Origin: Bacteroidaceae bacterium
GTDB taxonomy: Bacteria > Bacteroidota > Bacteroidia > Bacteroidales > Bacteroidaceae
Direction: 5' to 3'
NCBI GenBank assembly: GCA_017547585.1
Contig: JAFYPH010000033.1
Span: 1-40,974 of the forward strand
DNA length: 40,974 nt
A program made the position numbers and the translations under genes. The notes below the pieces were generated by a model. That model saw only the letters and a program-made list of their open reading frames with translations. It was not told the origin of the DNA and made no database searches. Shown here one piece after another: positions 31,514-40,594 of the stretch. Position 1 is the first letter of the stretch, and each line of letters begins with the position of its first letter.

Positions 31514-34183
31514 TTACTTTTTAAAAAATCGGACAATCTCGCCCACCAGTAGCACGGGAGAGGTTATTGCGATAATCACTATCCAACTGTGCAGCGACAG
31601 AGGGGTAACGTTGAACATTTCCCCGCCGAAGGTAACAATAAGATACTGTCCCACAAGAATGATGAGTGCCACGAAGATGAAGCTGCCGCTGCCCGACATT
31701 CCTTTGAACGCCGAACGTCCGGTCATGAATGCCTTTGCGTTGAACATATTCCAGAATTGCAGCATCACAAAGAATGTGAAAAACCACGACTGCTCATAGG
31801 CTGTGAGCGCGCCATCGGCATTGAAGTTGTAGAGCACAAGCATCTGCACCGCCACAAAGATAGCTGCCACTAGGAAGATTGTCGTTGCCATGGGCTTTGT
31901 GATTATAAAATCGCCGTTCGCTCCGCTTTTGCGGGGACGATCCTTCATTACATCGGCGCTGGGAGGCAGCGAGGCCAGAGCTCCTGCTGCAAAGGTGTCC
32001 ATTATAAGGTTCACCCACAGCATCTGAGTGATTGTCAGGGGCGAAGAGCTGCCCAAAAGAGAGCCCAGCATCACTATGAAACAGGCTGCCACGTTGATTG
32101 TCAGCTGAAAGAGCAGGAAACGCTGTATATTGCGGTAGAGCGAGCGTCCCCACATTACCGCGCGGGTGATGCTGCCAAAAGAGTTGTCGATGATGGTAAT
32201 GTCGCTCGCCTCTTTCGCCACGGAGGTGCCGTCGCCCATCGAGAGGCCCACCTGCGCAGCCTTTAGTGCGGGAGCATCGTTGGTGCCGTCGCCTGTGACA
32301 GCAACCACCGCGTCGGCCTCTTGCAGCAGACGCACCAGACGCTGCTTGTCCATGGGACGCGCGCGACACATTATCTTCAGCCCTGCTACACGTTTCGCAG
32401 CCTCGTCGTCGGAGAGAGCCTCAAAGTCGGGGCCTGTGATTATAGAATCTTCGGGAGTATCCTCTTTCCATATTCCTATCTGGCGACCAATTTCGCGCGC
32501 AGTGCCGGGAGTGTCGCCCGTTACAATTTTCACATCTACACCCGCATTCAGACAGGTCTGCACAGCCTCGGGAACGTCGGCGCGCACAGGGTCGGAGATT
32601 GCCGCAACGCCAAGGAAGCAGAGACCTTCCACGGCCAGACGTCCATCCACATAGGGTGCGTCATTCTCTTCGGCAGCGAGTATTTTGTATGCAAAGCCCA
32701 GCGTACGCATAGCCTTATTCTGATATTCGAGCAGCTGCGCCTCGATGGCGGCGCTGCGTTCCGCGGCTGCTACGCAGCCATCGGGGGTGCGCACCACCGC
32801 GCAATGTGAGAGTACAATTTCGGGAGCACCTTTTACGTAGAGTACCTTTTTTCCGAGCAGTGGGGAGTCGACCACCGTTGCCATATATTTTCTCTCGGTG
32901 GAGAATGTCAGCTGACTGACCACGAAGGCCTCGGAGCGGAGCGGGAGGTAGTCCTCGCCCTGCGCGTCGAGCCACAGGAGAAGAGCCGCCTCGGTGGGGT
33001 TGCCGATGGTCTTTGTCTCCCCCGCCTCTTTGTTAAGGTTGGCAGTGGAGTTTACGGCAATGCCCTCTTTCACAAGAATACTCTGCTCATTGTCGGCCAA
33101 ACGGCCGCCATCAAGAGAATAGAAAGCCGCTTCGTGCACCTGCATGCGATTCTGTGTCAATGTACCGGTCTTGTCGGTACATATTACCGTTGCCGCACCC
33201 ATTGTCTCGCACGCGTGCATCTTGCGCACAAGATTATTGGTCTTGAGCATGCGGTTCATGCTGAGCGCGAGGCTGAGAGTGACACTCATGGGAAGGCCCT
33301 CGGGGACCGATACCACAATGAGTGTGACTGCTATCATAAAGTTATTCAGAAGCTCCGAAATCACAGCCATGGGCACCATCTGTTCCATCGACAGCAGTCC
33401 TTTGGCTGTCAGCAAAATGAATGTCAATATCGCAACAACGTAGCCTACCTTGCTTATTACCCCTGCCAACTTTTTCAACTGCACCTGCAGAGGGGTGTCA
33501 AGATTATTGTCAATGAGTGAGCCGCGGTGCACCTTTCCATACTCTGTTGCGTCGCCCACAAGTTCCACGAGCATTGTGCCGTAGCCATCGACCACGGTGG
33601 TGCTGCGCATAGCCTTGTTCGACGGGTAGGTTGCCTCTTTGTCAAATTCCGCCTCGTTGGTAGTTTTTGAAATTACAGGCTCGCCGGTGAGTGTCGACTC
33701 GTTTATCTGCAAAGAGTTTGCCGACAGCAGCACTCCGTCGGCGGGGACCTCGTCGCCAGTGTTCAGCAGCACAATGTCGCCCACAACAATATCCTTGCGC
33801 GACACCTGCTGCACCTTTCCCTCGCGCTTCACCGTCACCTGAACATCGTCGTTCACAGTGTTCAGCACCTCAAAAGCGCGTGCGGCCTTCACTTCGAATA
33901 TAAAGCCGATGGTACTTGCAAGCACTATAGCAAGGAAAATGCCCAGAGGCTCGAGAAAGGCCGAAAAGCCTGCCTGTTCGCCACCCCAGCAATGAACGGC
34001 CGAAATTGCCATCGAGAGCAACCACGCCAAAAGCAGGATGCGTATGATGGGGTCCTCGAATTTTTCAAGAAATTGTTTCCACAGAGAGACCTTCTCGGGC
34101 GGAGTCAAGATGTTGGCTCCATTCAGACGGCGACTCTCCTCGACCTCTCTGTTCGTGAGGCCACATGCGGGATTAGTTTTCAT
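31514..34183 (-). CDS. Calcium-translocating P-type ATPase (PMCA/SERCA-like, type II)
   Basis: An 889-residue cation pump of the inner membrane. Order: N-terminal cation-ATPase region (LTNREVEESRRLNG), two membrane helices, the actuator domain with TGEPV, helices with the ion-site motif VPEGLPM, the phosphorylation site Asp337 in CTDKTGTLT, the nucleotide domain with KGAPE, the hinge GDGTNDAPALK, and a C-terminal membrane bundle with NLIMDTFAAGALA. Calcium specificity is by family resemblance only. The frame is open 13 codons upstream, but ATG 34183 lies after the metH stop (23-nt gap) and fits family N-termini. Probably co-transcribed with metH and the DedA gene. Confidence 0.93.
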   Translation of the reverse strand: MKTNPACGLTNREVEESRRLNGANILTPPEKVSLWKQFLEKFEDPIIRILLLAWLLSMAISAVHCWGGEQAGFSAFLEPLGIFLAIVLASTIGFIFEVKAARAFEVLNTVNDDVQVTVKREGKVQQVSRKDIVVGDIVLLNTGDEVPADGVLLSANSLQINESTLTGEPVISKTTNEAEFDKEATYPSNKAMRSTTVVDGYGTMLVELVGDATEYGKVHRGSLIDNNLDTPLQVQLKKLAGVISKVGYVVAILTFILLTAKGLLSMEQMVPMAVISELLNNFMIAVTLIVVSVPEGLPMSVTLSLALSMNRMLKTNNLVRKMHACETMGAATVICTDKTGTLTQNRMQVHEAAFYSLDGGRLADNEQSILVKEGIAVNSTANLNKEAGETKTIGNPTEAALLLWLDAQGEDYLPLRSEAFVVSQLTFSTERKYMATVVDSPLLGKKVLYVKGAPEIVLSHCAVVRTPDGCVAAAERSAAIEAQLLEYQNKAMRTLGFAYKILAAEENDAPYVDGRLAVEGLCFLGVAAISDPVRADVPEAVQTCLNAGVDVKIVTGDTPGTAREIGRQIGIWKEDTPEDSIITGPDFEALSDDEAAKRVAGLKIMCRARPMDKQRLVRLLQEADAVVAVTGDGTNDAPALKAAQVGLSMGDGTSVAKEASDITIIDNSFGSITRAVMWGRSLYRNIQRFLLFQLTINVAACFIVMLGSLLGSSSPLTITQMLWVNLIMDTFAAGALASLPPSADVMKDRPRKSGANGDFIITKPMATTIFLVAAIFVAVQMLVLYNFNADGALTAYEQSWFFTFFVMLQFWNMFNAKAFMTGRSAFKGMSGSGSFIFVALIILVGQYLIVTFGGEMFNVTPLSLHSWIVIIAITSPVLLVGEIVRFFKK

Positions 34184-34206
34184 GCTCAATATCTGTCTAT
34201 TAATTA

Positions 34207-36987
34207 TCAGCAACAGCCACAATCGCAGCCCGATGGGTGCTTGTGCTCGTCGCCATCAAAAAGATTCAAACGATTCTTGCGTGCATCGTCGAGCGACCTC
34301 AGCGCCGACTCCTCGCGAGCGGCCGCCTCGTCACGCAGACGCTGCTGCTCGTCGCGCAGTGCAGCAACAAATGCCGCGCGGCGCTCGTCGCCACCCATAA
34401 GCTCGGCAGCCACAAGAACATTCTGCGACACGTCCTTCACGTGTATCACAGGCGCGTCGTATGCAGGGGCAATCTTCAGCGCAGTGTGCATGGGGCTGGT
34501 CGTTGCTCCGGCAATGAGCACAGGAATGTTGCTGCCCGCAGCCTGCAGCTCTTTCACCACAGTAATCATCTCCTCGAGCGAGGGGGTGATGAGGCCGCTC
34601 AGGGCAATAATATCCACATTGTTCTTGAGTGCCTCGGCCACGATAGTCTCCGAAGGCACCATCACTCCAAGGTCGATAACCTCGTATCCGTTGCAGCCCA
34701 TTACCACCGCGGCAATATTTTTACCAATATCGTGAACGTCGCCCTTTACGGTTGCGATAAGCACCTTTCCGGCCGAAACAGCCGAAGCGCTGCGCTGCTC
34801 TTCGATGAGCGGCTGCAGTATGGCCACCGCCAGTTTCATCGTGCGGGCAGTCTTTACAACCTGCGGCAGGAACAGCTTGCCCTCGCCGAAAAGCTGACCC
34901 ACGTAGCCCATTCCATCCATTAGGGGGCCGCCGATGACATCCACCGCCGTGTGATATTTCTCAACAGCCTCGGCAATATCCTCGTTCAGATAATCGCCCA
35001 TTCCTTTGAGAAGCGAAATTTTGAGTCGCTCCTCGACGCTCGCCGCACGCCACGCATCGTCGGCCTTGTGGGCCTCGCCCGCGCTCTTGTCCTTGAGCGC
35101 CGCCGCAGCAGCTATCAGACGTTCGGTAGCCTCGGCGTCGCGATTGAGGATTACATCCTCCATAATCGCGCGAATATCTGCGGGAATATCCTCGTACTGC
35201 ACAGATGTCTGGGGATTCACGATGCCCATGTCCATGCCCGCAGCAATCGCATGATAGAGGAAGACTGCGTGCAGAGCCTCGCGCACATAGTTGTTTCCGC
35301 GGAACGAGAATGAGAGGTTGCTCACTCCTCCGCTTATGTGTGTGCCGGAAAGATTCTTGTTTATCCATTCACAGGCACGTATAAAGTCGAGTCCGTAGGC
35401 TGCATGCTCTTCGATACCCGTGGCTATTGCAAGAATATTGGGGTCGAAGATTATTTCGTTGGCAGCGAAGCCCACTTTTTCTGTCAGCAATTTATAGGCA
35501 CGTGCGCAGACCTCAATCTTCCGCTCGTAGGTGGTTGCCTGTCCCTGCTCGTCGAAGGCCATCACCACTACCGCCGCGCCCAGACGTTTCGCCTCGGCTG
35601 CGCGCGCAAGGAAAGACTCCTCGCCCTCTTTCAACGATATTGAGTTTACGATGGCCCTGCCCTGCAGACACTTCAGGCCCGCACGGATAACCTCCCAATC
35701 GGACGAGTCGACCATCACCGGCACGCGGGCAATCTCGGGCTCGCTGCCGAGCAGATTAAGGAAATTGACCATTTCGGCCTTAGTATCGAGCAGGCCGTCG
35801 TCCATATTAATGTCGAGCACCTGCGCACCATCCTCTACCTGTCGACGGGCGATGCTCAGTGCCTCATTGTAGTTCTTCTCATTTATCAGACGCAGGAACT
35901 TGCGCGAGCCAGCAACGTTGCATCGCTCGCCTATGTTCATGAAGTTCATTTCGGGCTTCACCACCAGCCTTTCGAGGCCCGAGAGCCACAGTTCGGCAGG
36001 CTGCGCCACGGGACGGTGCGGAGCTCTTCCCTCGACGATTGCCGGGAAACAGGCAATATATTCGTCGGTCGTTCCGCAACAACCGCCAATGATATTTATA
36101 AGACCCTCGTCGATGAACTCCTGCACCTGACGCGCCATTTCTGCGGGTGTCTGGTCATATTTTCCAAGCTCGTTGGGGAGTCCGGCGTTGGGGTACGCGC
36201 TTATGTAGCAGGGGGCAATCTCGGCGAGACGCTTGATGAAGGGCTTCATCTGCGAAGCTCCGAACGAGCAGTTGAGACCCACCGAGAGTATGTTTCCGCG
36301 CACAACCGACGCCACAAATGCCTCGAGAGTCTGTCCCGAGAGGGTGCGTCCGGCAGCGTCGGCCACTGTCATCGACAGCATTATGGGTACTTTCTTACCT
36401 GTCTGCTCCATTGCCTGCTCGGCTGCATAAATTGCAGCCTTCGCATTCAGAGTATCGAAGATTGTCTCTATGAGCAGCGCATCCACTCCTTCGGTTATCA
36501 GCACCTCCATCTGCTCAAGATAGGCCTCGGCAAGCTCGTCGAATGTGAGGTTGCGGTAGGCGGGATTCTCTACGTCGGGGCTTATGGAGCATGTGCGGCT
36601 GGTGGGGCCCACCGAGCCTACCACGAAGCGGGGCTTCTCCTCGGTCGAATATCTGTCGGCAAGCTCGCGTGCAATGCGCACGGCGGCAGCATTCATTTCG
36701 CGGCAAAGGTGCTCGGTCTTGTAGTCACTCTGCGACACTCTGTTCGAATTGAAAGTGTTTGTCTCGATAATATCGGCACCGGCAACAAGATACTTCTCGT
36801 GTATGGCCTTAATAACTTCGGGACGTGTGAGCACCAGCAGGTCGTTGTTTCCCTTGAGCAGCACCGGGTGCGACGCAAAAAGCTCGCCGCGGAAATCCTC
36901 CTCAACAAGATTGTAACGCTGTATCATTGTGCCCATCGCTCCGTCGAGCACCAGAATCCTATCCTTTAAAATATCTTCGAGTCTCAT
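34207..36987 (-). CDS. metH: Cobalamin-dependent methionine synthase lacking the reactivation domain
   Basis: A 926-residue enzyme that transfers methyl from methyltetrahydrofolate to homocysteine. The homocysteine domain has zinc ligands Cys240 (GLNCSFG) and Cys303-Cys304 (GGCCGTT), with the same 63-residue spacing as in E. coli. The pterin domain starts near FMNIGERCNVAGS, then the B12 cap, and the B12 domain with ligand His752 in GDVHDIGKN. The chain ends about 60 residues after the B12 fold. The roughly 330-residue AdoMet-binding reactivation domain of full-length MetH is absent and no fragment of it is in the window. The tail ends HKHPSGCDCGCC, a possible metal site. The 48-nt gap to smpB suggests one operon. 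Confidence 0.96.
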   Translation of the reverse strand: MRLEDILKDRILVLDGAMGTMIQRYNLVEEDFRGELFASHPVLLKGNNDLLVLTRPEVIKAIHEKYLVAGADIIETNTFNSNRVSQSDYKTEHLCREMNAAAVRIARELADRYSTEEKPRFVVGSVGPTSRTCSISPDVENPAYRNLTFDELAEAYLEQMEVLITEGVDALLIETIFDTLNAKAAIYAAEQAMEQTGKKVPIMLSMTVADAAGRTLSGQTLEAFVASVVRGNILSVGLNCSFGASQMKPFIKRLAEIAPCYISAYPNAGLPNELGKYDQTPAEMARQVQEFIDEGLINIIGGCCGTTDEYIACFPAIVEGRAPHRPVAQPAELWLSGLERLVVKPEMNFMNIGERCNVAGSRKFLRLINEKNYNEALSIARRQVEDGAQVLDINMDDGLLDTKAEMVNFLNLLGSEPEIARVPVMVDSSDWEVIRAGLKCLQGRAIVNSISLKEGEESFLARAAEAKRLGAAVVVMAFDEQGQATTYERKIEVCARAYKLLTEKVGFAANEIIFDPNILAIATGIEEHAAYGLDFIRACEWINKNLSGTHISGGVSNLSFSFRGNNYVREALHAVFLYHAIAAGMDMGIVNPQTSVQYEDIPADIRAIMEDVILNRDAEATERLIAAAAALKDKSAGEAHKADDAWRAASVEERLKISLLKGMGDYLNEDIAEAVEKYHTAVDVIGGPLMDGMGYVGQLFGEGKLFLPQVVKTARTMKLAVAILQPLIEEQRSASAVSAGKVLIATVKGDVHDIGKNIAAVVMGCNGYEVIDLGVMVPSETIVAEALKNNVDIIALSGLITPSLEEMITVVKELQAAGSNIPVLIAGATTSPMHTALKIAPAYDAPVIHVKDVSQNVLVAAELMGGDERRAAFVAALRDEQQRLRDEAAAREESALRSLDDARKNRLNLFDGDEHKHPSGCDCGCC

Positions 36988-37035
36988 AATAGCAAATAAC
37001 CGGAACTGAATTCCGGCTAATTATTCTTTTATATT

Positions 37036-37497
37036 TTAATAATGTCTTTTTATTCTATCCATTTCGCGCTTGTCGTCACGCTCTTTTATACTCTCGCGCT
37101 TGTCGTATTCGTGCTTTCCGCGCGCAAGACCTATCACAAGTTTCGCAAGCCCTCGCTCGTTTATGAACAGACGCGTGGGGACAATTGTAAAGCCGGGGCT
37201 CTTCACCGACTGCTTCAGTTTGCGCAGCTCCTTGCGTTCGAGCAGCAGTTTTCTGTCGCGTCGTGCCGTGTGGTTGTTGTACGAGCCATAGAAATACTCG
37301 GCCACATACATATTCTTCACCCACAGTTCGTCGCCCGTAAACACGCAGTATGTGTCCACAAGGCTAGCCTTTCCCAGCCTGATGGATTTTATCTCCGTAC
37401 CCGTAAGCACAATTCCGGCAGTGTAGGTGTCCGAAATTACGTAGTCGAACGTGGCACGCTTGTTCTTTATATTTATAGAAACTTTTCTTTTGTCCAT
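37036..37497 (-). CDS. smpB: SsrA-binding protein
   Basis: A 153-residue RNA-binding protein that works with tmRNA in ribosome rescue. The beta-barrel core carries [28 protein letters not shown] and [14 protein letters not shown]. The basic C-terminal tail that enters the ribosome ([14 protein letters not shown], then [11 protein letters not shown]) is complete. It starts 3 nt behind the Yip1-like gene and precedes metH by 48 nt. No tmRNA gene was recognised in the window. Confidence 0.97.
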   Translation of the reverse strand: MDKRKVSINIKNKRATFDYVISDTYTAGIVLTGTEIKSIRLGKASLVDTYCVFTGDELWVKNMYVAEYFYGSYNNHTARRDRKLLLERKELRKLKQSVKSPGFTIVPTRLFINERGLAKLVIGLARGKHEYDKRESIKERDDKREMDRIKRHY

Positions 37498-37500
37498 ATA

Positions 37501-38073
37501 CTATCTTAACAATAACGAGAGTGAGCCCATTATTTTATTAATAACAAAGGGCATGAGCATAAGTATCACCGCAACCACCATCGTGTAGGCCAGGCGTCGC
37601 TCCTCGCCAATTTTCATCAGCACCGCAGCGCCGTCCCATACAATCTTCAGCGTGTAGAATTGGGCGATGAATGCCAATATTCTGAACTCGGGGAAGAGTC
37701 CCAAACAGATATCCAGACACAACAGCACCACCATCGAATAGCCCGTAAACATATCCACCGTCTCTTTCACAGGCTCCTCACCCGTATATTTTGCCGAGAA
37801 GAATGCCACCGCATAGGCCGACACATTATAAGCTATCAGCAACGAGAAAGAGCACAGCGCAGCACTGATGGTGCTCGAGTACAAGCTCTCCCAGCTGAAG
37901 CCGTTGTTGAAGATGCGTCCAAGGAAAAGAGCCGTACCACACAGCATGACAAGCGGATAAAGGAACTCGCCCAGCATTTCGCGCTTCGTTCCTTTATGCA
38001 TCACATGCAGCCACGCCCTTGCAGGGTGGGCAATCAGTTCCAGGGATGTTGCAAACAGCTTCTTATAATCCAT
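37501..38073 (-). CDS. Yip1-like integral membrane protein
   Basis: A 190-residue protein with four or five hydrophobic segments, starting with an amphipathic stretch and the pattern PARAWLHVMHKGTKREMLGEFLYPLV. It resembles the Yip1/DUF1282 family of Bacteroidetes; the function in bacteria is unknown. It lies 15 nt behind the NigD-like lipoprotein gene and 3 nt before smpB, so it belongs to the same run. Confidence 0.8.
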   Translation of the reverse strand: MDYKKLFATSLELIAHPARAWLHVMHKGTKREMLGEFLYPLVMLCGTALFLGRIFNNGFSWESLYSSTISAALCSFSLLIAYNVSAYAVAFFSAKYTGEEPVKETVDMFTGYSMVVLLCLDICLGLFPEFRILAFIAQFYTLKIVWDGAAVLMKIGEERRLAYTMVVAVILMLMPFVINKIMGSLSLLLR

Positions 38074-38088
38074 AAAAACACCCTCTTT

Positions 38089-38799
38089 TTAGAAAGGATT
38101 CTTATATTTTCCGGCAGCGGGAGACATCACTTTCACAGTATCATTTCTCTCGTCGTACCAGCGAAGAGTAATTTTTGTGCTTATAGAGTCAAGCTGCGAG
38201 AGTCGTGTCGCATCCTCGGCAGGCAAAGACTCAACAACAGAAGCAACGTCAAACGAGAGAAGCTGCTCCATATACTCGTCGCCATCCTCAATCTTCGCAT
38301 TCAGAGCAAAGCAGAGAGTGTCGCCCGACAGCCCCACAGGCGAAAGTTTGAAATCGCCCTCGGTACCGTTGCCATAATAGACTACATTAAGATTCTGATA
38401 CTTGTTCCAGAACCAGATACCACCATATTTAGGCTTTTCTCTAAAGCCCAGAATAGCCGACGAATAAAGTGCCTCATCAACATCGCCCGCAGCAGTCAAT
38501 CCGCTCACAGGAATCTTTCCCTCGACCGACTTTATATAATATTTCGCCATGCTCGCGCCATAGTAGTTGTCAACCTCATAGGCAAGAGTAAGATAGACTC
38601 TGTCGCCATTCTTAAGGTCAAAATCGGCCATATTGTCCACCTTGTAGAAAGTATCAACCATTTCGGGACGCAGGAAATTTCTGTCCACTGTGTAAAGCCC
38701 CTGAACATAGCCCTCGGAAACAGAGGTTGCATTATCACACGAAACCATTGCGAATATCGAGAGCAAAAAAGTGCAAAAAACAAAAATATTCTTCTTCAT
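38089..38799 (-). CDS. NigD-like lipoprotein
   Basis: A 236-residue predicted lipoprotein. The signal peptide MKKNIFVFCTFLLSIFAMVSC ends in a lipobox, with the lipidated Cys at residue 21. After a short linker the chain has the pattern LKNGDRVYLTLAYEVDNYY, then IWFWNKYQNLNVVYYGNG, which fits the two-domain NigD-like family (an N-terminal OB-like fold and a C-terminal beta domain) found in Bacteroidales; the role is unknown. An in-frame ATG seven codons upstream (38820) is also possible, but the shorter form gives a cleaner signal peptide. First gene of the six-gene minus-strand run. Confidence 0.8.
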   Translation of the reverse strand: MKKNIFVFCTFLLSIFAMVSCDNATSVSEGYVQGLYTVDRNFLRPEMVDTFYKVDNMADFDLKNGDRVYLTLAYEVDNYYGASMAKYYIKSVEGKIPVSGLTAAGDVDEALYSSAILGFREKPKYGGIWFWNKYQNLNVVYYGNGTEGDFKLSPVGLSGDTLCFALNAKIEDGDEYMEQLLSFDVASVVESLPAEDATRLSQLDSISTKITLRWYDERNDTVKVMSPAAGKYKNPF

Positions 38800-38827
38800 C
38801 GTAACAATAGATTTTATCATTGATTAA

Positions 38828-38902
38828 ACAGCGAGTGCAACACACGGCCGCAACACGCTGCAAAGATAGTGAAAGCCGAGCGAAATATAAAACTTTAATA
38901 CC
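38828..38902 (-). repeat. Degenerate copy of the promoter-associated repeat, with -7 box of the NigD-like gene
   Basis: The plus strand reads ACAGCGAGTGCAAC (the tail of a B unit of the 9969-10370 array), then a 19-bp spacer, then CAAAGATAGTGAAAGCCGAGCGAAATATAAAA (the head of a next unit). So even the junction order of a tandem array is kept. The box at 38861-38868 (minus) is TATCTTTG. The palindrome is no longer intact. Confidence 0.55.
38861..38868 (-). promoter_or_regulatory. Promoter -7 box (TATCTTTG) of the NigD-like to DedA run
   Basis: An exact consensus match on the minus strand, 61 bp before the chosen ATG. No comparable box was seen in the later gaps of the run, so it may drive all six genes. 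Confidence 0.6.
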
Positions 38903-38984
38903 AATACATCTATTTATAAAATATAAATAATTATAAAAAGAGAATATTTTCAAAATATCAGTTCCATTAATCACAAATTTGAAC

Positions 38985-38992
38985 TATATTTG
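38985..38992 (+). promoter_or_regulatory. Promoter -7 box (TATATTTG) of the leucine-rich surface protein gene
   Basis: A TAnnTTTG match. An in-frame TTG at 38990 lies inside the box, so the start codon must be further down, at 39068. Confidence 0.65.
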
Positions 38993-39067
38993 CACGATAA
39001 TGTATATTATGGTAAAATAGAGCCATATAGTAACTACAGGAATATAAACATAAAAAAGATAGTGCGT

Positions 39068-40387
39068 ATGAAACACTTTTTACACAAAATTTCACTTTTC
39101 ACAACCGCAGCAATGCTCTCCCTTGCGTCGTTTGCCCAGAACGTCGAATACAAAGGAATAAACTACATCCTCGACGAAGAGAGCAAGACCGCGGCTGTAA
39201 CCTATCAGGGCACCAACCCCGAAGAGAACAACTACAAGGGAGAAATCACGCTGCCCACAAAATTCAAGTACAACGACGTTTACTACAGAGTAACATCAAT
39301 CGGCGAGAAGGCATTCTATGGTTGCGACAGCATAGAATACATCAACATCGGCGGCCTCATCGAGACAATCGGCTCACAGGCTTTCGGTAACAGCGGAATG
39401 AGCTCGCTCATCATCCCCGAGGATGTAAAAACCATTGCCGAGGATGCATTCAAAGGCAGTAACATCAGCCTTTTCCTTCTCGGAACATTCAGCGACTACT
39501 CTTTCCTGAACAACGTCAGCTCATCAACAGGAGTATTCGCCCCCGAAGCATCGTTGCAGACTATTATGGACGCATGGCCCGGAACAGCAAAAAGCATCGA
39601 GACACCCTATTACATGGAGATTCTCTCATCGATGACAACAATCGCATTCCGTCTGCACAAGACAGAGTACTATTCACTGCCCAACGCCGTACCCTTTGAG
39701 TTTTCGAGCGTAATCACACAGGGCGTCGAAATCTTCGCCGACCCCGAGACAGGCATCTACTCACGCACCAACCTCGCCCCCGGAACACCACTGCAGTTTG
39801 TAATCAACTACAGCGTAAACTACGAGGACTGCAACGAGATTCTCAACCTCAAGGCCACACAGCCCGCAATCGAGTGCACAGAAGCTGTTACAGGTTTCAC
39901 CACATTCACAGCGACAATCACCGCACAAGAGGAGGAGACATACATTGCAACCGAGAAGGGCATTGTAATCAACAACACAAAATACAAGGCCGACGACAAT
40001 GGCAAGGTAGAGGCAAGCAACCTCAGCGAGGAGACAGAGTACACAGCAAAGCCCTACGCTATATATAAAGGAAAGACCTACTACGGCGAAGAGTTCACAT
40101 TCACCACAAGCAGCTCTACAGGCATTGCAAACACAACAGCCGGCAGCGAGCCCAAAGTGACACTTGTAAACAACAGCCGCAACGGCAGCCTCGAAATCTC
40201 TGTCAGCTGCGAAGGCGAGGCCACATACAGCATCGTCAACATCACCGGACAGAAAGAGAGCGAAGGCATCCTCGCAGGCGAGAACAAGGCCAACAGCATC
40301 AGCACAGCCGAACTCTCATCGGGCATATACCTTATAAATGTAAGCGGTAACAAAATCAACAAGACCCTGAAATTTATAATCAAATAA
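39068..40387 (+). CDS. BspA-like leucine-rich repeat surface protein with C-terminal sorting domain
   Basis: A 439-residue secreted protein. The signal peptide MKHFLHKISLFTTAAMLSLASFAQ has cleavage after about residue 24. Residues 60-130 hold LRR_5/BspA-type repeats (VTSIGEKAFYGCDSIEYINI, then IGSQAFGNSGMSSLIIPEDV). A middle domain of unclear type follows, then a fibronectin-like beta domain (about 290-360). The last 75 residues, from VSCEGEATYSIVNITGQ to SSGIYLINVSGNKINKTLKF, match the type A sorting domain used by the type IX secretion system. So the cell probably has type IX secretion and displays this protein on its surface. Confidence 0.85.
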   Translation: MKHFLHKISLFTTAAMLSLASFAQNVEYKGINYILDEESKTAAVTYQGTNPEENNYKGEITLPTKFKYNDVYYRVTSIGEKAFYGCDSIEYINIGGLIETIGSQAFGNSGMSSLIIPEDVKTIAEDAFKGSNISLFLLGTFSDYSFLNNVSSSTGVFAPEASLQTIMDAWPGTAKSIETPYYMEILSSMTTIAFRLHKTEYYSLPNAVPFEFSSVITQGVEIFADPETGIYSRTNLAPGTPLQFVINYSVNYEDCNEILNLKATQPAIECTEAVTGFTTFTATITAQEEETYIATEKGIVINNTKYKADDNGKVEASNLSEETEYTAKPYAIYKGKTYYGEEFTFTTSSSTGIANTTAGSEPKVTLVNNSRNGSLEISVSCEGEATYSIVNITGQKESEGILAGENKANSISTAELSSGIYLINVSGNKINKTLKFIIK

Positions 40388-40410
40388 AAATTTCCCCGAC
40401 ACCCCTTACG

Positions 40411-40444
40411 CAATGCGACCCGAATCCCGATTCCGGTCGCATTG
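40411..40444 (+). terminator. Hairpin behind the leucine-rich surface protein gene
   Basis: A 10-bp stem CAATGCGACC/GGTCGCATTG with an extra inner GAAT/ATTC pairing lies 23 nt behind the stop codon. It lacks a clear T run, so terminator function is probable but not certain. Confidence 0.6.
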
Positions 40445-40553
40445 TTGCATAAATGAGAGCCACCAAAAGCCCATTTTGCAGAAAAAAAACAAACTTTCTC
40501 TGCCACACAGCTAATTTATTTGGAAATATTAATAACAATTCCAATAAAAACAT

Positions 40554-40561
40554 TAAATTTG
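40554..40561 (+). promoter_or_regulatory. Promoter -7 box (TAAATTTG) of the Fe-S scaffold gene
   Basis: A TAnnTTTG match 33 bp before the ATG at 40595. Confidence 0.6.
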
Positions 40562-40594
40562 CAAACGGAAAAATCCCTTTTAAAATATTAAATT

